Of a stretch of DNA of 64,000 nt, positions 8,115-19,553 are shown piece by piece (within the stretch, counting starts at the first letter, position 1; every line of letters begins with the position of its first letter). This DNA is from Streptococcus sanguinis (GTDB lineage Bacteria > Bacillota > Bacilli > Lactobacillales > Streptococcaceae): NCBI RefSeq assembly GCF_003943735.1, contig NZ_RJMV01000007.1, positions 1 through 64,000 on the forward strand, read 5' to 3'. A program made the translations under genes and the position numbers. The notes beneath the pieces were generated by a model, which saw only the letters and a list, made by a program, of their open reading frames with translations, was not told the origin of the DNA and did no database searches.

Positions 8115-8898
8115 CTTTCTCAGCTCCTTTCCGATTGCCCTTCCAGTACCACCAGCCCAGCAGCAAAATTGTCATCACGGCATTCGCAGCATGAAAACTA
8201 AGAGACGTTCCGCCCTTGGTAGCTGCTCCTACGATAACTGTCTGGGCAAAGTTAATGCAGCCATGAAAGACCATGCAGGCAAAAACAGACGCTGTCTGCT
8301 TATATAGAACAACCAGACAAAAGCTAGCCATGACACAAAATAGAATATAAAAAGGCAGGGAAAGCTGGCTTTGACCTGTTCCCGGAATCAGCCAGAGTGG
8401 CAGATGCCAGGCAACCCAGATGAGACCTGTGATGACCGTAGCAATCGGAAAAGAAAACTTCTTCTCCAAAGCTGGCTGCAGCACTCCCCGCCAGCCCAGC
8501 TCTTCATTCCCGCCACCAGCAAAGGTGATAAAGGTCCAGCCCAAAGGAAACATGAGTATGGCATTGAGCGGCGGTAATACAGGATTGGCAATAAAGAGAG
8601 TCAAAATCCGAATCAGGCAGAAGACTAGCATATACAGCCACCAGCCCTTAGCATGAGAAAAGATAAAGGACAGCATTTGCTTCGGTTTAGAAATGTTAAG
8701 GCTGATAAAGCTCCCTAGAGCTGGGCCAAAAGCCCCTATCAAGATAAAGACAGTTCCCAGAGTTTCTGCGCCATTGGTGATCTGCAGCGCAGATAAAATA
8801 TAGAGAATCAGCCAGGATCCCCAGCTGATACCAAAGGTCCAAGCTAAGAAAGGCCAAATATGCTTGGGTTCTGGCCCTACATGTGTTTGTGTGTTCAT
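8104..8898 (-). CDS. CPBP family intramembrane protease (Abi-type), paralogue
   Basis: A 264-residue membrane protein with the complete CPBP motif set: GGNEELGWRGVLQ, WVAWHLPLWL and VFHGCINFAQ. I place the start at the ATG 8896-8898 (MNTQTHVGPEP) because AAGGAG lies 7 nt upstream of it; the in-frame ATG at 8916 would overlap that ribosome site. It is the first gene of the operon CPBP-CPBP-(tetR). A palindromic operator lies just after its promoter -10. Similarity to the next gene indicates a tandem duplication. Confidence 0.88.
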   Translation of the reverse strand: MNTQTHVGPEPKHIWPFLAWTFGISWGSWLILYILSALQITNGAETLGTVFILIGAFGPALGSFISLNISKPKQMLSFIFSHAKGWWLYMLVFCLIRILTLFIANPVLPPLNAILMFPLGWTFITFAGGGNEELGWRGVLQPALEKKFSFPIATVITGLIWVAWHLPLWLIPGTGQSQLSLPFYILFCVMASFCLVVLYKQTASVFACMVFHGCINFAQTVIVGAATKGGTSLSFHAANAVMTILLLGWWYWKGNRKGAEKDAS

Positions 8899-9011
8899 AT
8901 GATAACTCCTTATCAAATGTAAAATAGTGAAAAGTCATCCGAAAACTGGACAAAGACATCCTTTACTCTCAGTCTTTCAGATGATTACCTGTTTTGAAAC
9001 GCAGATTTTTA

Positions 9012-9063
9012 AAATCCGACCATTCGGTTTGTTTTATTATAAAAAATAAAGACCTGCGCCAAA
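9012..9063 (-). promoter_or_regulatory. CPBP operon promoter and probable TetR operator
   Basis: On the minus strand TATAAT (plus 9036-9041) is preceded at 16 bp by TTTGGC. Immediately downstream is the imperfect palindrome AAATCCGACCATTCGGTTT (plus strand, 9012-9030). It shares 16 of 19 bases with the site at 9563-9581. Placement just after the -10 fits repression. The rest of the 8899-9216 gap shows no convincing gene. Confidence 0.6.
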
Positions 9064-9216
9064 TAGAAAACGTAGTCTTTTAGTCCTTGCCTAAACTAAA
9101 AAGCAAAGATGGACTAATTGGTGCTAAAAGATACGTCAGCATCGTCTAGATACTGCCTGCTGCTTTTAGTTTCTAAGTTGTCCTGACTCTGATGCTTAAG
9201 ACAGGCCATTTCTCTG

Positions 9217-9543
9217 CTACTTGCTCCTTTCTTGATTTTGCAATCGCCGGATATGCCAGAGATTGGAGGCAAGGCTCAGACCCCCTACTGCCATAATACC
9301 CAGTCCTCGCCAAGGGCTAAAGATAGAAGTCAATAGGCCACCAGCAAGGACAGCATATCCAGCTTTGACTCCCCACTTAGAATAGCGTATGCCATTCTCA
9401 CCCTGTGTCATCTTTTCTAGCCACACCTTACGTTTTTCTGCCTGCTGCTGCAAAAACTCTTTCTGACCTTCCCGCTGCCGATCCAGCTCCTGATTAAACT
9501 TGAGGATGTGCTCGCTTGTTTTTTCTATTACAGATTTCTTCAT
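9217..9543 (-). CDS. Small membrane protein, unknown function
   Basis: A 108-residue protein. The first about 52 residues are highly charged and helical (EHILKFNQELDRQREGQKEF and onward), likely a coiled coil. Two short hydrophobic segments follow (about residues 57-76 and 80-94), with a basic tail. It has a strong RBS (AAAGGAG) and its own promoter carrying the same palindrome as the CPBP operon, so it probably belongs to the same TetR regulon. I do not recognise a family. Confidence 0.75.
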   Translation of the reverse strand: MKKSVIEKTSEHILKFNQELDRQREGQKEFLQQQAEKRKVWLEKMTQGENGIRYSKWGVKAGYAVLAGGLLTSIFSPWRGLGIMAVGGLSLASNLWHIRRLQNQERSK

Positions 9544-9562
9544 TTCTGCTCCTTTCTTTTTA

Positions 9563-9626
9563 AAAACCGACCAGGCGGTTTTTTATTTTATAAACTCAGT
9601 ATAACAGACACAGAAAACTTTGTCCA
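9563..9626 (-). promoter_or_regulatory. Promoter and probable TetR operator of the 9217-9543 gene
   Basis: On the minus strand, TGGACA (plus 9621-9626), a 17-bp spacer and TATACT (plus 9598-9603) form a strong promoter. The palindrome AAAACCGACCAGGCGGTTT (plus, 9563-9581) follows downstream, between the probable start of transcription and the RBS. Confidence 0.7.
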
Positions 9627-9721
9627 GTATTTTTTCAAAAAAGATTATTTTTAGTTAATGAAAATCATCAGACAACTTAGAAACTCGTCACAAGCAACTT
9701 CTCATACTAAAAGCTATATCT

Positions 9722-9748
9722 AAAAAAGCCCGGTAATGAACCGAGCCT
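9722..9748 (-). terminator. Terminator after dinB
   Basis: On the minus strand GCTCGGT and ACCGGGC pair around a 5-nt loop, with one wobble, and are followed by TTTTTT. It sits 7 bp after the dinB stop. Confidence 0.75.
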
Positions 9749-9754
9749 TTATCT

Positions 9755-10819
9755 TTATTCAAACCCCGTCACTGTCAACCCTAGCAGACGAATACCTCGT
9801 GGTTGTTCTTCCAAGCTATCGTAAATCTCATGAGCCGTTCGCTCGATTTGCTCCTTGTCTCGAGTGGCTAGATTCAAACTTTTCCTTTTAGTCAAGGTGG
9901 AGAAATCAGCATAGCGGATTTTCAGAACGATGGTTCGTCCTTTCTTATCATGCTTAGTCAAGCTATTTTCTACTTTCTGAGCCAGCAGGGTCAGCTCTTT
10001 CTTGATATCCTCCTCACTATAGAGCAGTTTGGCATAGGTTCGCTCCTTCCCAATCGACTTACGGATGCGATTGGACTTGACTGGACTATTACTGATGCCA
10101 CGCGCTTTACGATAAAGATCAAAACCAAAGCGGCCAAACTTATCAATCAAGGTCATTTCTGGTATCTTGAGCAGATCTGCACCGGAATAAACACCCATTT
10201 CATGCAGTTTTTCAACGCTCTTCTTACCAACTCCATGAAACTTGGCAATGTCCATAGGCGCCAGAAAGGCCTCAGCCTCTTCGGGTAGAATAACAGTCAG
10301 ACCATGAGGTTTCTCATAGTCACTGGCAATCTTGGCCAGAAACTTATTATAAGAAACGCCTGCCGAAGCCGTCAGTTGCAGCTCATTCCAGATATCGTGC
10401 TGAATCAGCTTGGCTATTTTGACTGCGGATTTAATCCCAAGCTTGTTTTCCGTTACATCCAGATAAGCCTCGTCGATGCTCATTGGCTCAATCAAGTCCG
10501 TATAGCGTTTGAAAATCTCTCGAATCTGCAAGCCGACCGCCTGATATTTTTCGTAATTCCCCGAGATAAAAATCCCCTGGGGGCAACGCTCATAGGCTTC
10601 TTTGGAGCTCATAGCCGAATGAACTCCGAACTTTCTGGCCTCATAATTGCAGGTGGAGACGACACCACGACCGCCAGTCAAGCGTGGGTCGCTGCCGATG
10701 ATGACCGGATGCCCCTTTAACTTAGGATTATCCCGCTCTTCCACCGAAGCGAAAAAAGCATCCATATCAATGTGGATAATCTTCCGAGATGTATCGTTAA
10801 TCAGTGGAAAAATCAGCAT
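9755..10819 (-). CDS. dinB: DNA polymerase IV (Y family)
   Basis: A 354-residue error-prone translesion polymerase. Palm-domain motifs are clear: [13 protein letters not shown] near residue 16, the [13 protein letters not shown] steric-gate and finger region, and [12 protein letters not shown] with the catalytic Asp-Glu pair. [21 protein letters not shown] and a helix-hairpin-helix ([19 protein letters not shown]) follow. The little-finger domain makes up the last third. A strong AAAGGAGG precedes the ATG. It diverges from pflB across 369 bp. Confidence 0.95.
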   Translation of the reverse strand: MLIFPLINDTSRKIIHIDMDAFFASVEERDNPKLKGHPVIIGSDPRLTGGRGVVSTCNYEARKFGVHSAMSSKEAYERCPQGIFISGNYEKYQAVGLQIREIFKRYTDLIEPMSIDEAYLDVTENKLGIKSAVKIAKLIQHDIWNELQLTASAGVSYNKFLAKIASDYEKPHGLTVILPEEAEAFLAPMDIAKFHGVGKKSVEKLHEMGVYSGADLLKIPEMTLIDKFGRFGFDLYRKARGISNSPVKSNRIRKSIGKERTYAKLLYSEEDIKKELTLLAQKVENSLTKHDKKGRTIVLKIRYADFSTLTKRKSLNLATRDKEQIERTAHEIYDSLEEQPRGIRLLGLTVTGFE

Positions 10820-11188
10820 GCCCTCCTCCTTTCTCCTACCATCAATCTCAGCTTACAAGCTTTCACAAAGTCAGCCCATTTTGCTCAAATAAATCTGAAA
10901 CAGTTTTTCGTTCTGGCAAAAAGTATTTTAAAAGTAAGATTCTTCGTCAGTAATTTTTATGTGACATTTTAATTACTTTTATTATAACTTTTTTACCCAT
11001 TTTTCCAAAATATTTGAAAAGAGTTATGTTTTTCAAATCTATAGTACACATCCGCGACTTTTTACTTTCTGTATTATAAAAGAAAGTCTTTCTTTCTGCC
11101 GAAAATGGTTTGTGAAACCGATTACCGTATGATATACTTTACTTATAAATGTAACAGTTTATGTTGCTAGAATAAAGAGGAAAATCAA
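10820..11188. other. Divergent dinB/pflB intergenic region
   Basis: This A/T-rich 369-bp gap has no credible gene. On the minus strand, TTGGAA (plus 11003-11008) with a 16-bp spacer and TATAAT (plus 10981-10986) is a plausible dinB promoter giving a leader of about 155 nt. The pflB promoter and cre-like site occupy 11110-11138. Confidence 0.5.
11110..11138 (+). promoter_or_regulatory. pflB promoter with overlapping cre-like CcpA site
   Basis: TTGTGA (11110-11115), a 17-bp spacer and TATACT (11133-11138) form the promoter. TGAAACCGATTACC (11113-11126) matches the catabolite-response consensus TGWAANCGNTNWCA at 13 of 14 positions and overlaps the -35 and spacer, the expected place for CcpA repression on glucose. 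Confidence 0.7.
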
Positions 11189-13504
11189 ATGGTTGTAAAA
11201 ACAGTTGTTGAAGCTCAAGATATTTTTGACAAAGCTTGGGAAGGCTTCAAAGGTGAAGACTGGAAAGAGAAAGCAAGTGTTTCTCGCTTCGTTCAAGCTA
11301 ACTACACACCTTATGATGGAGATGAAAGCTTCTTGGCAGGTCCTACTGAGCGCTCACTCCACATCAAGAAAATCGTAGAAGAAACGAAAGCTCACTACGA
11401 AGAAACTCGTTTCCCAATGGACACTCGTCCAGCATCTATCGCTGATATCGATGCTGGTTACATTGACAAGGACAACGAACTGATTTACGGTATCCAAAAC
11501 GACGAACTCTTCAAATTGAACTTCATGCCAAAAGGCGGTATCCGCATGGCTGAAACTACTTTGAAAGAAAATGGATACGAACCAGATCCTGCTGTTCATG
11601 AAATCTTTACTAAATATGTTACTACAGTAAATGACGGTATCTTCCGTGCTTACACTTCTAACATCCGCCGTGCTCGTCACGCCCACACTGTAACTGGTCT
11701 TCCAGATGCTTACTCACGTGGACGTATCATCGGGGTTTACGCACGTCTTGCTCTTTATGGAGCTGACTACCTCATGGCTGAAAAAGTTCGCGACTGGAAT
11801 GGTTTGACTGATATTGACGAAGAAACAATCCGTCTGCGCGAAGAAATCAACCTGCAATACCAAGCACTTGGTGAAGTTGTAAAACTTGGTGACCTTTACG
11901 GAGTAGATGTTCGCCGTCCTGCCTTTGACGTTAAAGAAGCTATCCAATGGACTAACATCGCCTTCATGGCTGTCTGCCGTGTCATCAACGGTGCTGCTAC
12001 TTCTCTCGGACGTGTACCAATCGTTCTTGACATCTATGCTGAACGTGACTTGGCTCGCGGTACTTACACTGAATCAGAAATCCAAGAATTTGTTGATGAT
12101 TTCGTTATGAAACTTCGTACAGTGAAGTTTGCTCGTACTAAAGCTTACGACCAACTTTACTCTGGTGACCCAACCTTCATCACTACTTCTATGGCAGGTA
12201 TGGGTAACGACGGACGTCACCGTGTTACAAAGATGGACTACCGTTTCCTTAACACACTTGACAACATTGGTAACTCTCCAGAGCCAAACTTGACTGTTCT
12301 CTGGACTGACAAACTTCCATACTCATTCCGTCGCTACTGTATGCACATGAGCCACAAGCACTCTTCTATCCAATACGAAGGTGTTACAACTATGGCTAGA
12401 GACGGTTACGGTGAAATGAGCTGTATCTCTTGTTGTGTGTCTCCGCTTGATCCTGAAAATGAAGAACAACGCCACAACATCCAATACTTCGGTGCTCGTG
12501 TAAACGTGCTGAAAGCCCTTCTGACAGGTCTCAACGGCGGTTACGACGATGTTCATAAAGACTACAAAGTATTTGACATCGAGCCTATCCGTGACGAAGT
12601 TCTTGAATTCGAATCAGTTAAAGCGAACTTTGAAAAATCTCTGGACTGGTTGACTGACACTTACGTAGATGCCTTGAACATCATCCACTACATGACTGAC
12701 AAGTACAACTACGAAGCTGTTCAAATGGCCTTCTTGCCAACTTACCAACGTGCTAACATGGGATTCGGTATCTGTGGTTTTGCCAACACTGTTGATACCT
12801 TGTCTGCTATCAAGTACGCAACTGTTAAGCCAATCCGCGACGAAAACGGCTATATCTACGATTACGAAACAATCGGTGATTACCCACGTTGGGGTGAAGA
12901 TGATCCTCGTTCAAACGAATTGGCTGAATGGTTGGTTGAAGCTTACACAACTCGTCTGCGCAGCCACAAACTGTATAAGAATGCAGAAGCTACTGTGTCT
13001 CTTCTGACTATCACATCTAACGTTGCTTACTCTAAACAAACTGGTAACTCACCAGTCCATAAAGGAGTGTACCTCAACGAAGATGGTAGCGTGAATTTGT
13101 CTAAATTGGAATTCTTCTCACCAGGTGCTAACCCATCTAACAAGGCAAAAGGTGGCTGGTTGCAAAACCTTAACTCTCTTGCTAGCTTGGACTTCAGTTA
13201 CGCAGCTGACGGTATTTCCCTGACAACTCAAGTATCACCTCGTGCGCTTGGTAAGACTCATGACGAACAAGTAGACAACTTGGTAACAATCCTTGATGGT
13301 TACTTTGAAAACGGTGGACAACACGTTAACTTGAACGTTATGGACTTGAAGGATGTTTACGAGAAGATTATGTCTGGCGAAGATGTTATCGTTCGTATCT
13401 CAGGTTACTGTGTAAACACTAAGTACTTGACTCCAGAACAAAAGACTGAATTGACCCAACGTGTCTTCCACGAAGTGCTCTCTATGGACGATGCTTTGAG
13501 CTAA
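11189..13504 (+). CDS. pflB: Pyruvate formate-lyase (formate C-acetyltransferase)
   Basis: A 771-residue glycyl radical enzyme converting pyruvate and CoA to acetyl-CoA and formate in anaerobic mixed-acid fermentation. The adjacent active-site cysteines are present ([10 protein letters not shown]415-C416), as is the glycine-radical loop near the C-terminus ([10 protein letters not shown]739). It must be activated by a radical-SAM activase, not in this window. Codon use is strongly biased to translationally optimal codons, consistent with high expression. It is monocistronic, with a cre-like site at the promoter and a terminator after the gene. It differs clearly from the second glycyl radical enzyme at 58997-61438. 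Confidence 0.97.
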   Translation: MVVKTVVEAQDIFDKAWEGFKGEDWKEKASVSRFVQANYTPYDGDESFLAGPTERSLHIKKIVEETKAHYEETRFPMDTRPASIADIDAGYIDKDNELIYGIQNDELFKLNFMPKGGIRMAETTLKENGYEPDPAVHEIFTKYVTTVNDGIFRAYTSNIRRARHAHTVTGLPDAYSRGRIIGVYARLALYGADYLMAEKVRDWNGLTDIDEETIRLREEINLQYQALGEVVKLGDLYGVDVRRPAFDVKEAIQWTNIAFMAVCRVINGAATSLGRVPIVLDIYAERDLARGTYTESEIQEFVDDFVMKLRTVKFARTKAYDQLYSGDPTFITTSMAGMGNDGRHRVTKMDYRFLNTLDNIGNSPEPNLTVLWTDKLPYSFRRYCMHMSHKHSSIQYEGVTTMARDGYGEMSCISCCVSPLDPENEEQRHNIQYFGARVNVLKALLTGLNGGYDDVHKDYKVFDIEPIRDEVLEFESVKANFEKSLDWLTDTYVDALNIIHYMTDKYNYEAVQMAFLPTYQRANMGFGICGFANTVDTLSAIKYATVKPIRDENGYIYDYETIGDYPRWGEDDPRSNELAEWLVEAYTTRLRSHKLYKNAEATVSLLTITSNVAYSKQTGNSPVHKGVYLNEDGSVNLSKLEFFSPGANPSNKAKGGWLQNLNSLASLDFSYAADGISLTTQVSPRALGKTHDEQVDNLVTILDGYFENGGQHVNLNVMDLKDVYEKIMSGEDVIVRISGYCVNTKYLTPEQKTELTQRVFHEVLSMDDALS

Positions 13505-13536
13505 TAAACGACTAAGGACTTACAAACCATTTGAAA

Positions 13537-13566
13537 GAAGATTGGAAATCTCCAATCTTCTTTTTT
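13537..13566 (+). terminator. Terminator after pflB
   Basis: GAAGATTGGA and TCCAATCTTC form a 10-bp stem with a 4-nt loop and are followed by six T. Confidence 0.9.
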
Positions 13567-13619
13567 GTATTTCAGACTTCAAATGACTGCCAACTTGATG
13601 ATATTTTTAAGAGGCTTTA

Positions 13620-13628
13620 TGGTATAAT
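13620..13628 (+). promoter_or_regulatory. Extended -10 promoter for the exporter genes
   Basis: TGGTATAAT is an extended -10 element placed about 35 bp before the 13664 start codon. No convincing -35 is seen, as expected for extended -10 promoters. Confidence 0.6.
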
Positions 13629-13663
13629 GGTTCTATTGCTATACTAGGAAAAGGATTGGGGAA

Positions 13664-14440
13664 ATGACAGAGAAAGGTATCAGGGAAGAAGCCAAAGATT
13701 TCAATCTGGCAGTAGATGTTATCATGCTAGCCGGGACACTGCTGCTGCAGAGCGGATCCGAGACCTATCGGGTAGAAGACACCATGATTCGCATCGCACA
13801 TTCACAAGGGATCATCGACTGCAATGCCTTAGCAATGCCAGTGGCTATTTTCTTTTCGATTGAAAATACAAATGTTTCACGGATGAAGCGCAATCTCAAG
13901 ACCAACTACAACATTGAGAAGGTCTGCGATGTCAATCAGGTCTCCCGTCAGTTGGTTACAGGAGAAATCAGCCTTCAAGAGGCTTTTGATGAGCTGAATC
14001 GCCTCAAAGTTAAGGAGCTGCCCTATAATAACAAGCAGCTGATTGCAGCAGCAACGCTCAGTGCTCCCTTCTTCTCCATCATGTTTGGCGGAAATTTCTA
14101 CGATGCTTTAGGCGCGGCCATTGCTACCTTCTTTGGCTTTGCCTTCTCTTTGTATGTTGACAAATATATCCGTATCCCTTTTGTGACAGCTTTTGCCGGA
14201 GCCTTCGTCTTTGGACTGCTGGCTCATATCTGGACACGCTATTCTGGTTTTAACTCCACAGATGATTTGATTATTGCGGGTTCTGTCATGCCTTTTGTGC
14301 CCGGCATTGCTCTGACCAACTCTGTGCGTGACATCATGACCAACCATATCAACTCTGGGATGAGCAAGCTCTTTGAATCGCTCCTCATCACTCTTGCTCT
14401 CGGTGCAGGTACCTCTGTCGCCCTCCTTATTATGAAATAA
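13664..14440 (+). CDS. Threonine/serine exporter family protein, N-terminal-half subunit (YjjP type)
   Basis: A 258-residue protein matching the N-terminal half of ThrE-type threonine/serine exporters. A cytoplasmic domain comes first (LLLQSGSETYRVEDTMIRIA near residues 28-47, a hallmark of the family). Several transmembrane helices follow from about residue 125, including VMPFVPGIALTNSVRD. The C-terminal half is encoded separately 4 bp downstream, so the exporter is a split two-gene version. Substrate specificity cannot be read from the sequence. Confidence 0.85.
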   Translation: MTEKGIREEAKDFNLAVDVIMLAGTLLLQSGSETYRVEDTMIRIAHSQGIIDCNALAMPVAIFFSIENTNVSRMKRNLKTNYNIEKVCDVNQVSRQLVTGEISLQEAFDELNRLKVKELPYNNKQLIAAATLSAPFFSIMFGGNFYDALGAAIATFFGFAFSLYVDKYIRIPFVTAFAGAFVFGLLAHIWTRYSGFNSTDDLIIAGSVMPFVPGIALTNSVRDIMTNHINSGMSKLFESLLITLALGAGTSVALLIMK

Positions 14441-14444
14441 GCCT

Positions 14445-14912
14445 ATGACAATCTTGACTTTCTTACTGCAAGCAGTTGCCAGCCTACTAGCTATCATTAC
14501 TTTTTTAATCGTTTTAAATGTTCAGCGCAGTATGCTGATTCCCGGCGGAGTGCTAGGCATGGCTATTTGGCTGCTCTATCTCCTGCTCAAAGGACCGACC
14601 AACGTCATCATAGCAACCTTTGTGGCTGCTATCCTTGGTTCCTGCATCAGCCAAATCCTAAGTATCATCTACAAAACGCCTGCTGTTGTTTTTATTTTGG
14701 CCATTCTAGCCCCCTTGGTCCCAGGCTACATTTCCTATCGGACGACTGCCTTCTTTGTCACTGGTGACTATAGCCAGGCCATGATTCACGCCACTCTGGT
14801 AGTCATTCTAGCCTTGGTCATCTCAATTGGCATGGCCAGCGGCACCGTCGTACTCAAGCTCTATCACTACTTGAAAAAGCGTCAAACCAAACTCACAGCA
14901 AACAAACAGTAG
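14445..14912 (+). CDS. Threonine/serine exporter family protein, C-terminal-half subunit (YjjB type)
   Basis: A 155-residue protein with four or five hydrophobic helices, matching the C-terminal half of ThrE. FILAILAPLVPGYISYRTT resembles the PLVPG segment repeated in this family. It begins 4 bp after the N-terminal-half gene and the two probably assemble into one transporter. Confidence 0.85.
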   Translation: MTILTFLLQAVASLLAIITFLIVLNVQRSMLIPGGVLGMAIWLLYLLLKGPTNVIIATFVAAILGSCISQILSIIYKTPAVVFILAILAPLVPGYISYRTTAFFVTGDYSQAMIHATLVVILALVISIGMASGTVVLKLYHYLKKRQTKLTANKQ

Positions 14913-15056
14913 AGCCATCTGCTGTTTTTCTTTTGGAAAATACATCTTAAGCCTGATTTAGCTGAGATTAGATGTTTTTGTAAGAGTTTTATTCCTAAGT
15001 ATGGTAAAATAGTCTTCGGAATATACTAGAATAAAAGGATTTAAAGAGGTCTTATA

Positions 15057-16235
15057 ATGACAATCGGAATCGACAAAATCGGTTTTGCGACCAGTAATTA
15101 TGTCTTAAAATTAAATGATTTAGCGGCAGCCCGTGGGACTGATACAGAAAAGCTTAGCAAGGGACTCTTGCTCAAGGAACTAAGCATTGCTCCTCTGACT
15201 GAGGATATTGTTACCTTGGGAGCAGCGGCAGCAGAGCCCATCCTGACAGCAGAGGACAAAGAAAAGATTGATATGGTCATCGTGGCTACTGAGTCAGGGA
15301 TTGACCAGAGCAAGGCGGCAGCCGTTTTTGTCCACGGCCTTTTGGGTATCCAACCCTTTGCCCGCAGCTTTGAAATCAAGGAAGCCTGCTATGGAGCAAC
15401 TGCTGCACTGGACTATGCCAAGCTCCATATCGAAAAACATCCAGACAGCAAAGTTTTGGTGTTAGCTAGCGACATTGCCAAGTATGGCATTAACACACCT
15501 GGCGAACCAACTCAGGGAGCGGGAGCTATTTCTATGCTAATTAGCAGGAATCCTCGTATCCTCGCTTTCAATGATGATAATGTAGCTCAGACACGTGATG
15601 TCATGGATTTTTGGCGCCCAAATTACTCGACAACGCCTTATGTCAACGGGCTCTATTCAACCCAGCAGTATCTGGATAGCTTAAAGACAACTTGGACGGA
15701 GTACCAAAAACGCCACAAGCTGGCTCTCAAAGATTTTGCGGCCTATTGCTTCCACCTGCCCTATCCAAAACTTGCTCTTAAAGGTCTCAATAAAATCATG
15801 GATAAAAGCCTGCCTCAGGAGCAGCAAGACCAGCTCAGAGAGAACTTTGAAGCCTCCATTCTCTACAGCCAAAAAGTTGGAAATATCTATACAGGCTCCC
15901 TCTTCCTAGCCCTCCTGTCTCTTTTAGAAAACTCTGACAACCTCAAGGCTGGCGATCGGATTGCTCTCTTCGGCTATGGCAGCGGAGCTGTCTCTGAAAT
16001 CTTTAGTGCCAATTTGGTAGAGGGCTATGAAAAGCATCTATCCAAGACACGCCTAGAGGAATTAGACCAGCGTCAGGCTCTTTCCATCGCAGACTACGAG
16101 CGCATCTTTTTTGAAGAAGCTGATCTGGATGCGGAGGGCAATGCCAGCTTCTCTGGCTATGAGGAACAAAGCTTTGCTCTGGCGGAAATTGCAGAGCACC
16201 AGCGTAAGTATATCAAAGTTGAGAAATCATCATGA
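15057..16235 (+). CDS. mvaS: Hydroxymethylglutaryl-CoA synthase
   Basis: A 392-residue HMG-CoA synthase that condenses acetyl-CoA with acetoacetyl-CoA in the mevalonate pathway. The active-site cysteine lies in EIKEACYGATAAL. Other conserved parts are the N-terminal IGIDKIGFA and GSGAVSEIFSA near the C-terminus. An extended -10 (TGGTAAAAT) near 15003-15011 precedes it. Its stop overlaps the mvaA start by 4 bp. Confidence 0.95.
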   Translation: MTIGIDKIGFATSNYVLKLNDLAAARGTDTEKLSKGLLLKELSIAPLTEDIVTLGAAAAEPILTAEDKEKIDMVIVATESGIDQSKAAAVFVHGLLGIQPFARSFEIKEACYGATAALDYAKLHIEKHPDSKVLVLASDIAKYGINTPGEPTQGAGAISMLISRNPRILAFNDDNVAQTRDVMDFWRPNYSTTPYVNGLYSTQQYLDSLKTTWTEYQKRHKLALKDFAAYCFHLPYPKLALKGLNKIMDKSLPQEQQDQLRENFEASILYSQKVGNIYTGSLFLALLSLLENSDNLKAGDRIALFGYGSGAVSEIFSANLVEGYEKHLSKTRLEELDQRQALSIADYERIFFEEADLDAEGNASFSGYEEQSFALAEIAEHQRKYIKVEKSS

Positions 16236-17506
16236 AAGTAAACTGGACTGGATTTTCCAAAAAAACTCCTGCTCAACGGCTGCAGATGCTGAAAGAAAAG
16301 GGGCTTTTACAAGATGAACATTGGCAGCTTCTAGACAGTCAGCAGACTTTGCCTCTGGAAACAGCCAATCAGATGAGCGAAAATGTACTGGCCACTCTGG
16401 CCTTGCCCTACTCTCTGGTGCCAGACTTTCTGGTGGATGGCAAAAGCTATCAAGTTCCTTTTGTGACAGAAGAGCCATCTGTGGTAGCAGCGGCTAGCTT
16501 TGCCGCTAAGATTATCAAACGTTCAGGCGGATTTGAGACAGAGGTCCACAAACGCCAGATGATTGGGCAAATCGCCCTCTATCAGGTTGAGAAAGCAGAC
16601 CAAGCTATCAAAGATGTTCTCAGGAAAAAGAAAGAGTTACTGGAACAGGCCAACCAAGCCTATCCATCGATTGTTGCTCGTGGTGGAGGTGCTAGAGATC
16701 TTTGGCTGGAGCAAAAGGATGACTTCCTAATTTTTTATCTGTCTGTAGATACGCAGGAAGCCATGGGAGCCAATATGCTCAACACCATGCTGGAGGCCCT
16801 CACCCTTCCTCTGGAAGAGCTGACTGGCGGTAAGAGTCTGATGGCTATCCTGTCAAACTATGCAACAGATAGCCTGGTAACAGCCCGCTGTGTCATCGAC
16901 TATCGCTTTCTCAGTCGGGATAAGGCTGAGGCGGAACTTCTTGCGGATAAAATGCAGCTGGCTAGCAAATTAGCCCAGGTCGACCCTTACCGGGCAGCTA
17001 CCCACAATAAAGGCATCTTTAATGGTATTGATGCTTTGGTGCTGGCTACTGGAAATGACTGGAGGGCTGTGGAAGCCGGTGCTCATGCCTATGCCAGCCG
17101 AGACGGATCCTACCGCGGCCTCTCTACTTGGACTGCAGACCTAGACACACGGCAGCTTCATGGTCAGATGACCCTGCCCATGCCCATTGCGACTAAGGGA
17201 GGCTCCATCGGCCTCAATCCCGCAGTGGCAGCCAGCTTTGACTTTCTAGGGCAGCCTCAGGCCAAGGAATTGGCTTCCCTTATCGTATCGGTAGGATTGG
17301 CGCAAAATTTCGCTGCCCTCAAAGCCCTTGTCAGCACTGGCATCCAAGCCGGACACATGAAATTGCATGCCAAATCTTTAGCATTGCAAGCTGGAGCCCG
17401 AGACGAAGAAATTGCTGTTGTAGCCAATCGCTTAACAGCCAATAAGACTTTTAACCTCGCTGCTGCTCAGGAAATACTAGCTAATCTACGAAAACAGGAC
17501 AAGTAA
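16232..17506 (+). CDS. mvaA: Hydroxymethylglutaryl-CoA reductase, class II
   Basis: A 424-residue class II HMG-CoA reductase making mevalonate. Recognisable segments include EEPSVVAAASFAAKI (substrate Glu region), DTQEAMGANMLNTMLE, GNDWRAVEAGAHAYA and ATKGGSIGLNP. The ATG overlaps the mvaS stop (ATGA), so the two are translationally coupled. A terminator follows at once and separates it from the convergent fni gene. Confidence 0.95.
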   Translation: MKVNWTGFSKKTPAQRLQMLKEKGLLQDEHWQLLDSQQTLPLETANQMSENVLATLALPYSLVPDFLVDGKSYQVPFVTEEPSVVAAASFAAKIIKRSGGFETEVHKRQMIGQIALYQVEKADQAIKDVLRKKKELLEQANQAYPSIVARGGGARDLWLEQKDDFLIFYLSVDTQEAMGANMLNTMLEALTLPLEELTGGKSLMAILSNYATDSLVTARCVIDYRFLSRDKAEAELLADKMQLASKLAQVDPYRAATHNKGIFNGIDALVLATGNDWRAVEAGAHAYASRDGSYRGLSTWTADLDTRQLHGQMTLPMPIATKGGSIGLNPAVAASFDFLGQPQAKELASLIVSVGLAQNFAALKALVSTGIQAGHMKLHAKSLALQAGARDEEIAVVANRLTANKTFNLAAAQEILANLRKQDK

Positions 17507-17528
17507 AAAGGCCTTGATGGCCTTTTTT
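17505..17528. terminator. Terminator between the mevalonate operons
   Basis: AAAAAGGCC and GGCCTTTTTT surround a 5-nt loop. The flanking A and T tracts let it serve both mvaA and the convergent fni. Confidence 0.75.
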
Positions 17529-17545
17529 GTATGTCTTTATGCTAT

Positions 17546-19542
<1,997 letters not shown>

Positions 19543-19553
<11 letters not shown>

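Noticed and set aside
9114..9209. A 31-codon minus-strand frame (MACLKHQSQDNLE...) just after the 9217-9543 gene, with its AGGAGC inside the previous gene's last codons
   Set aside because: RBS spacing is long (about 15 nt), composition is not gene-like, and no family is recognisable; it may be chance.
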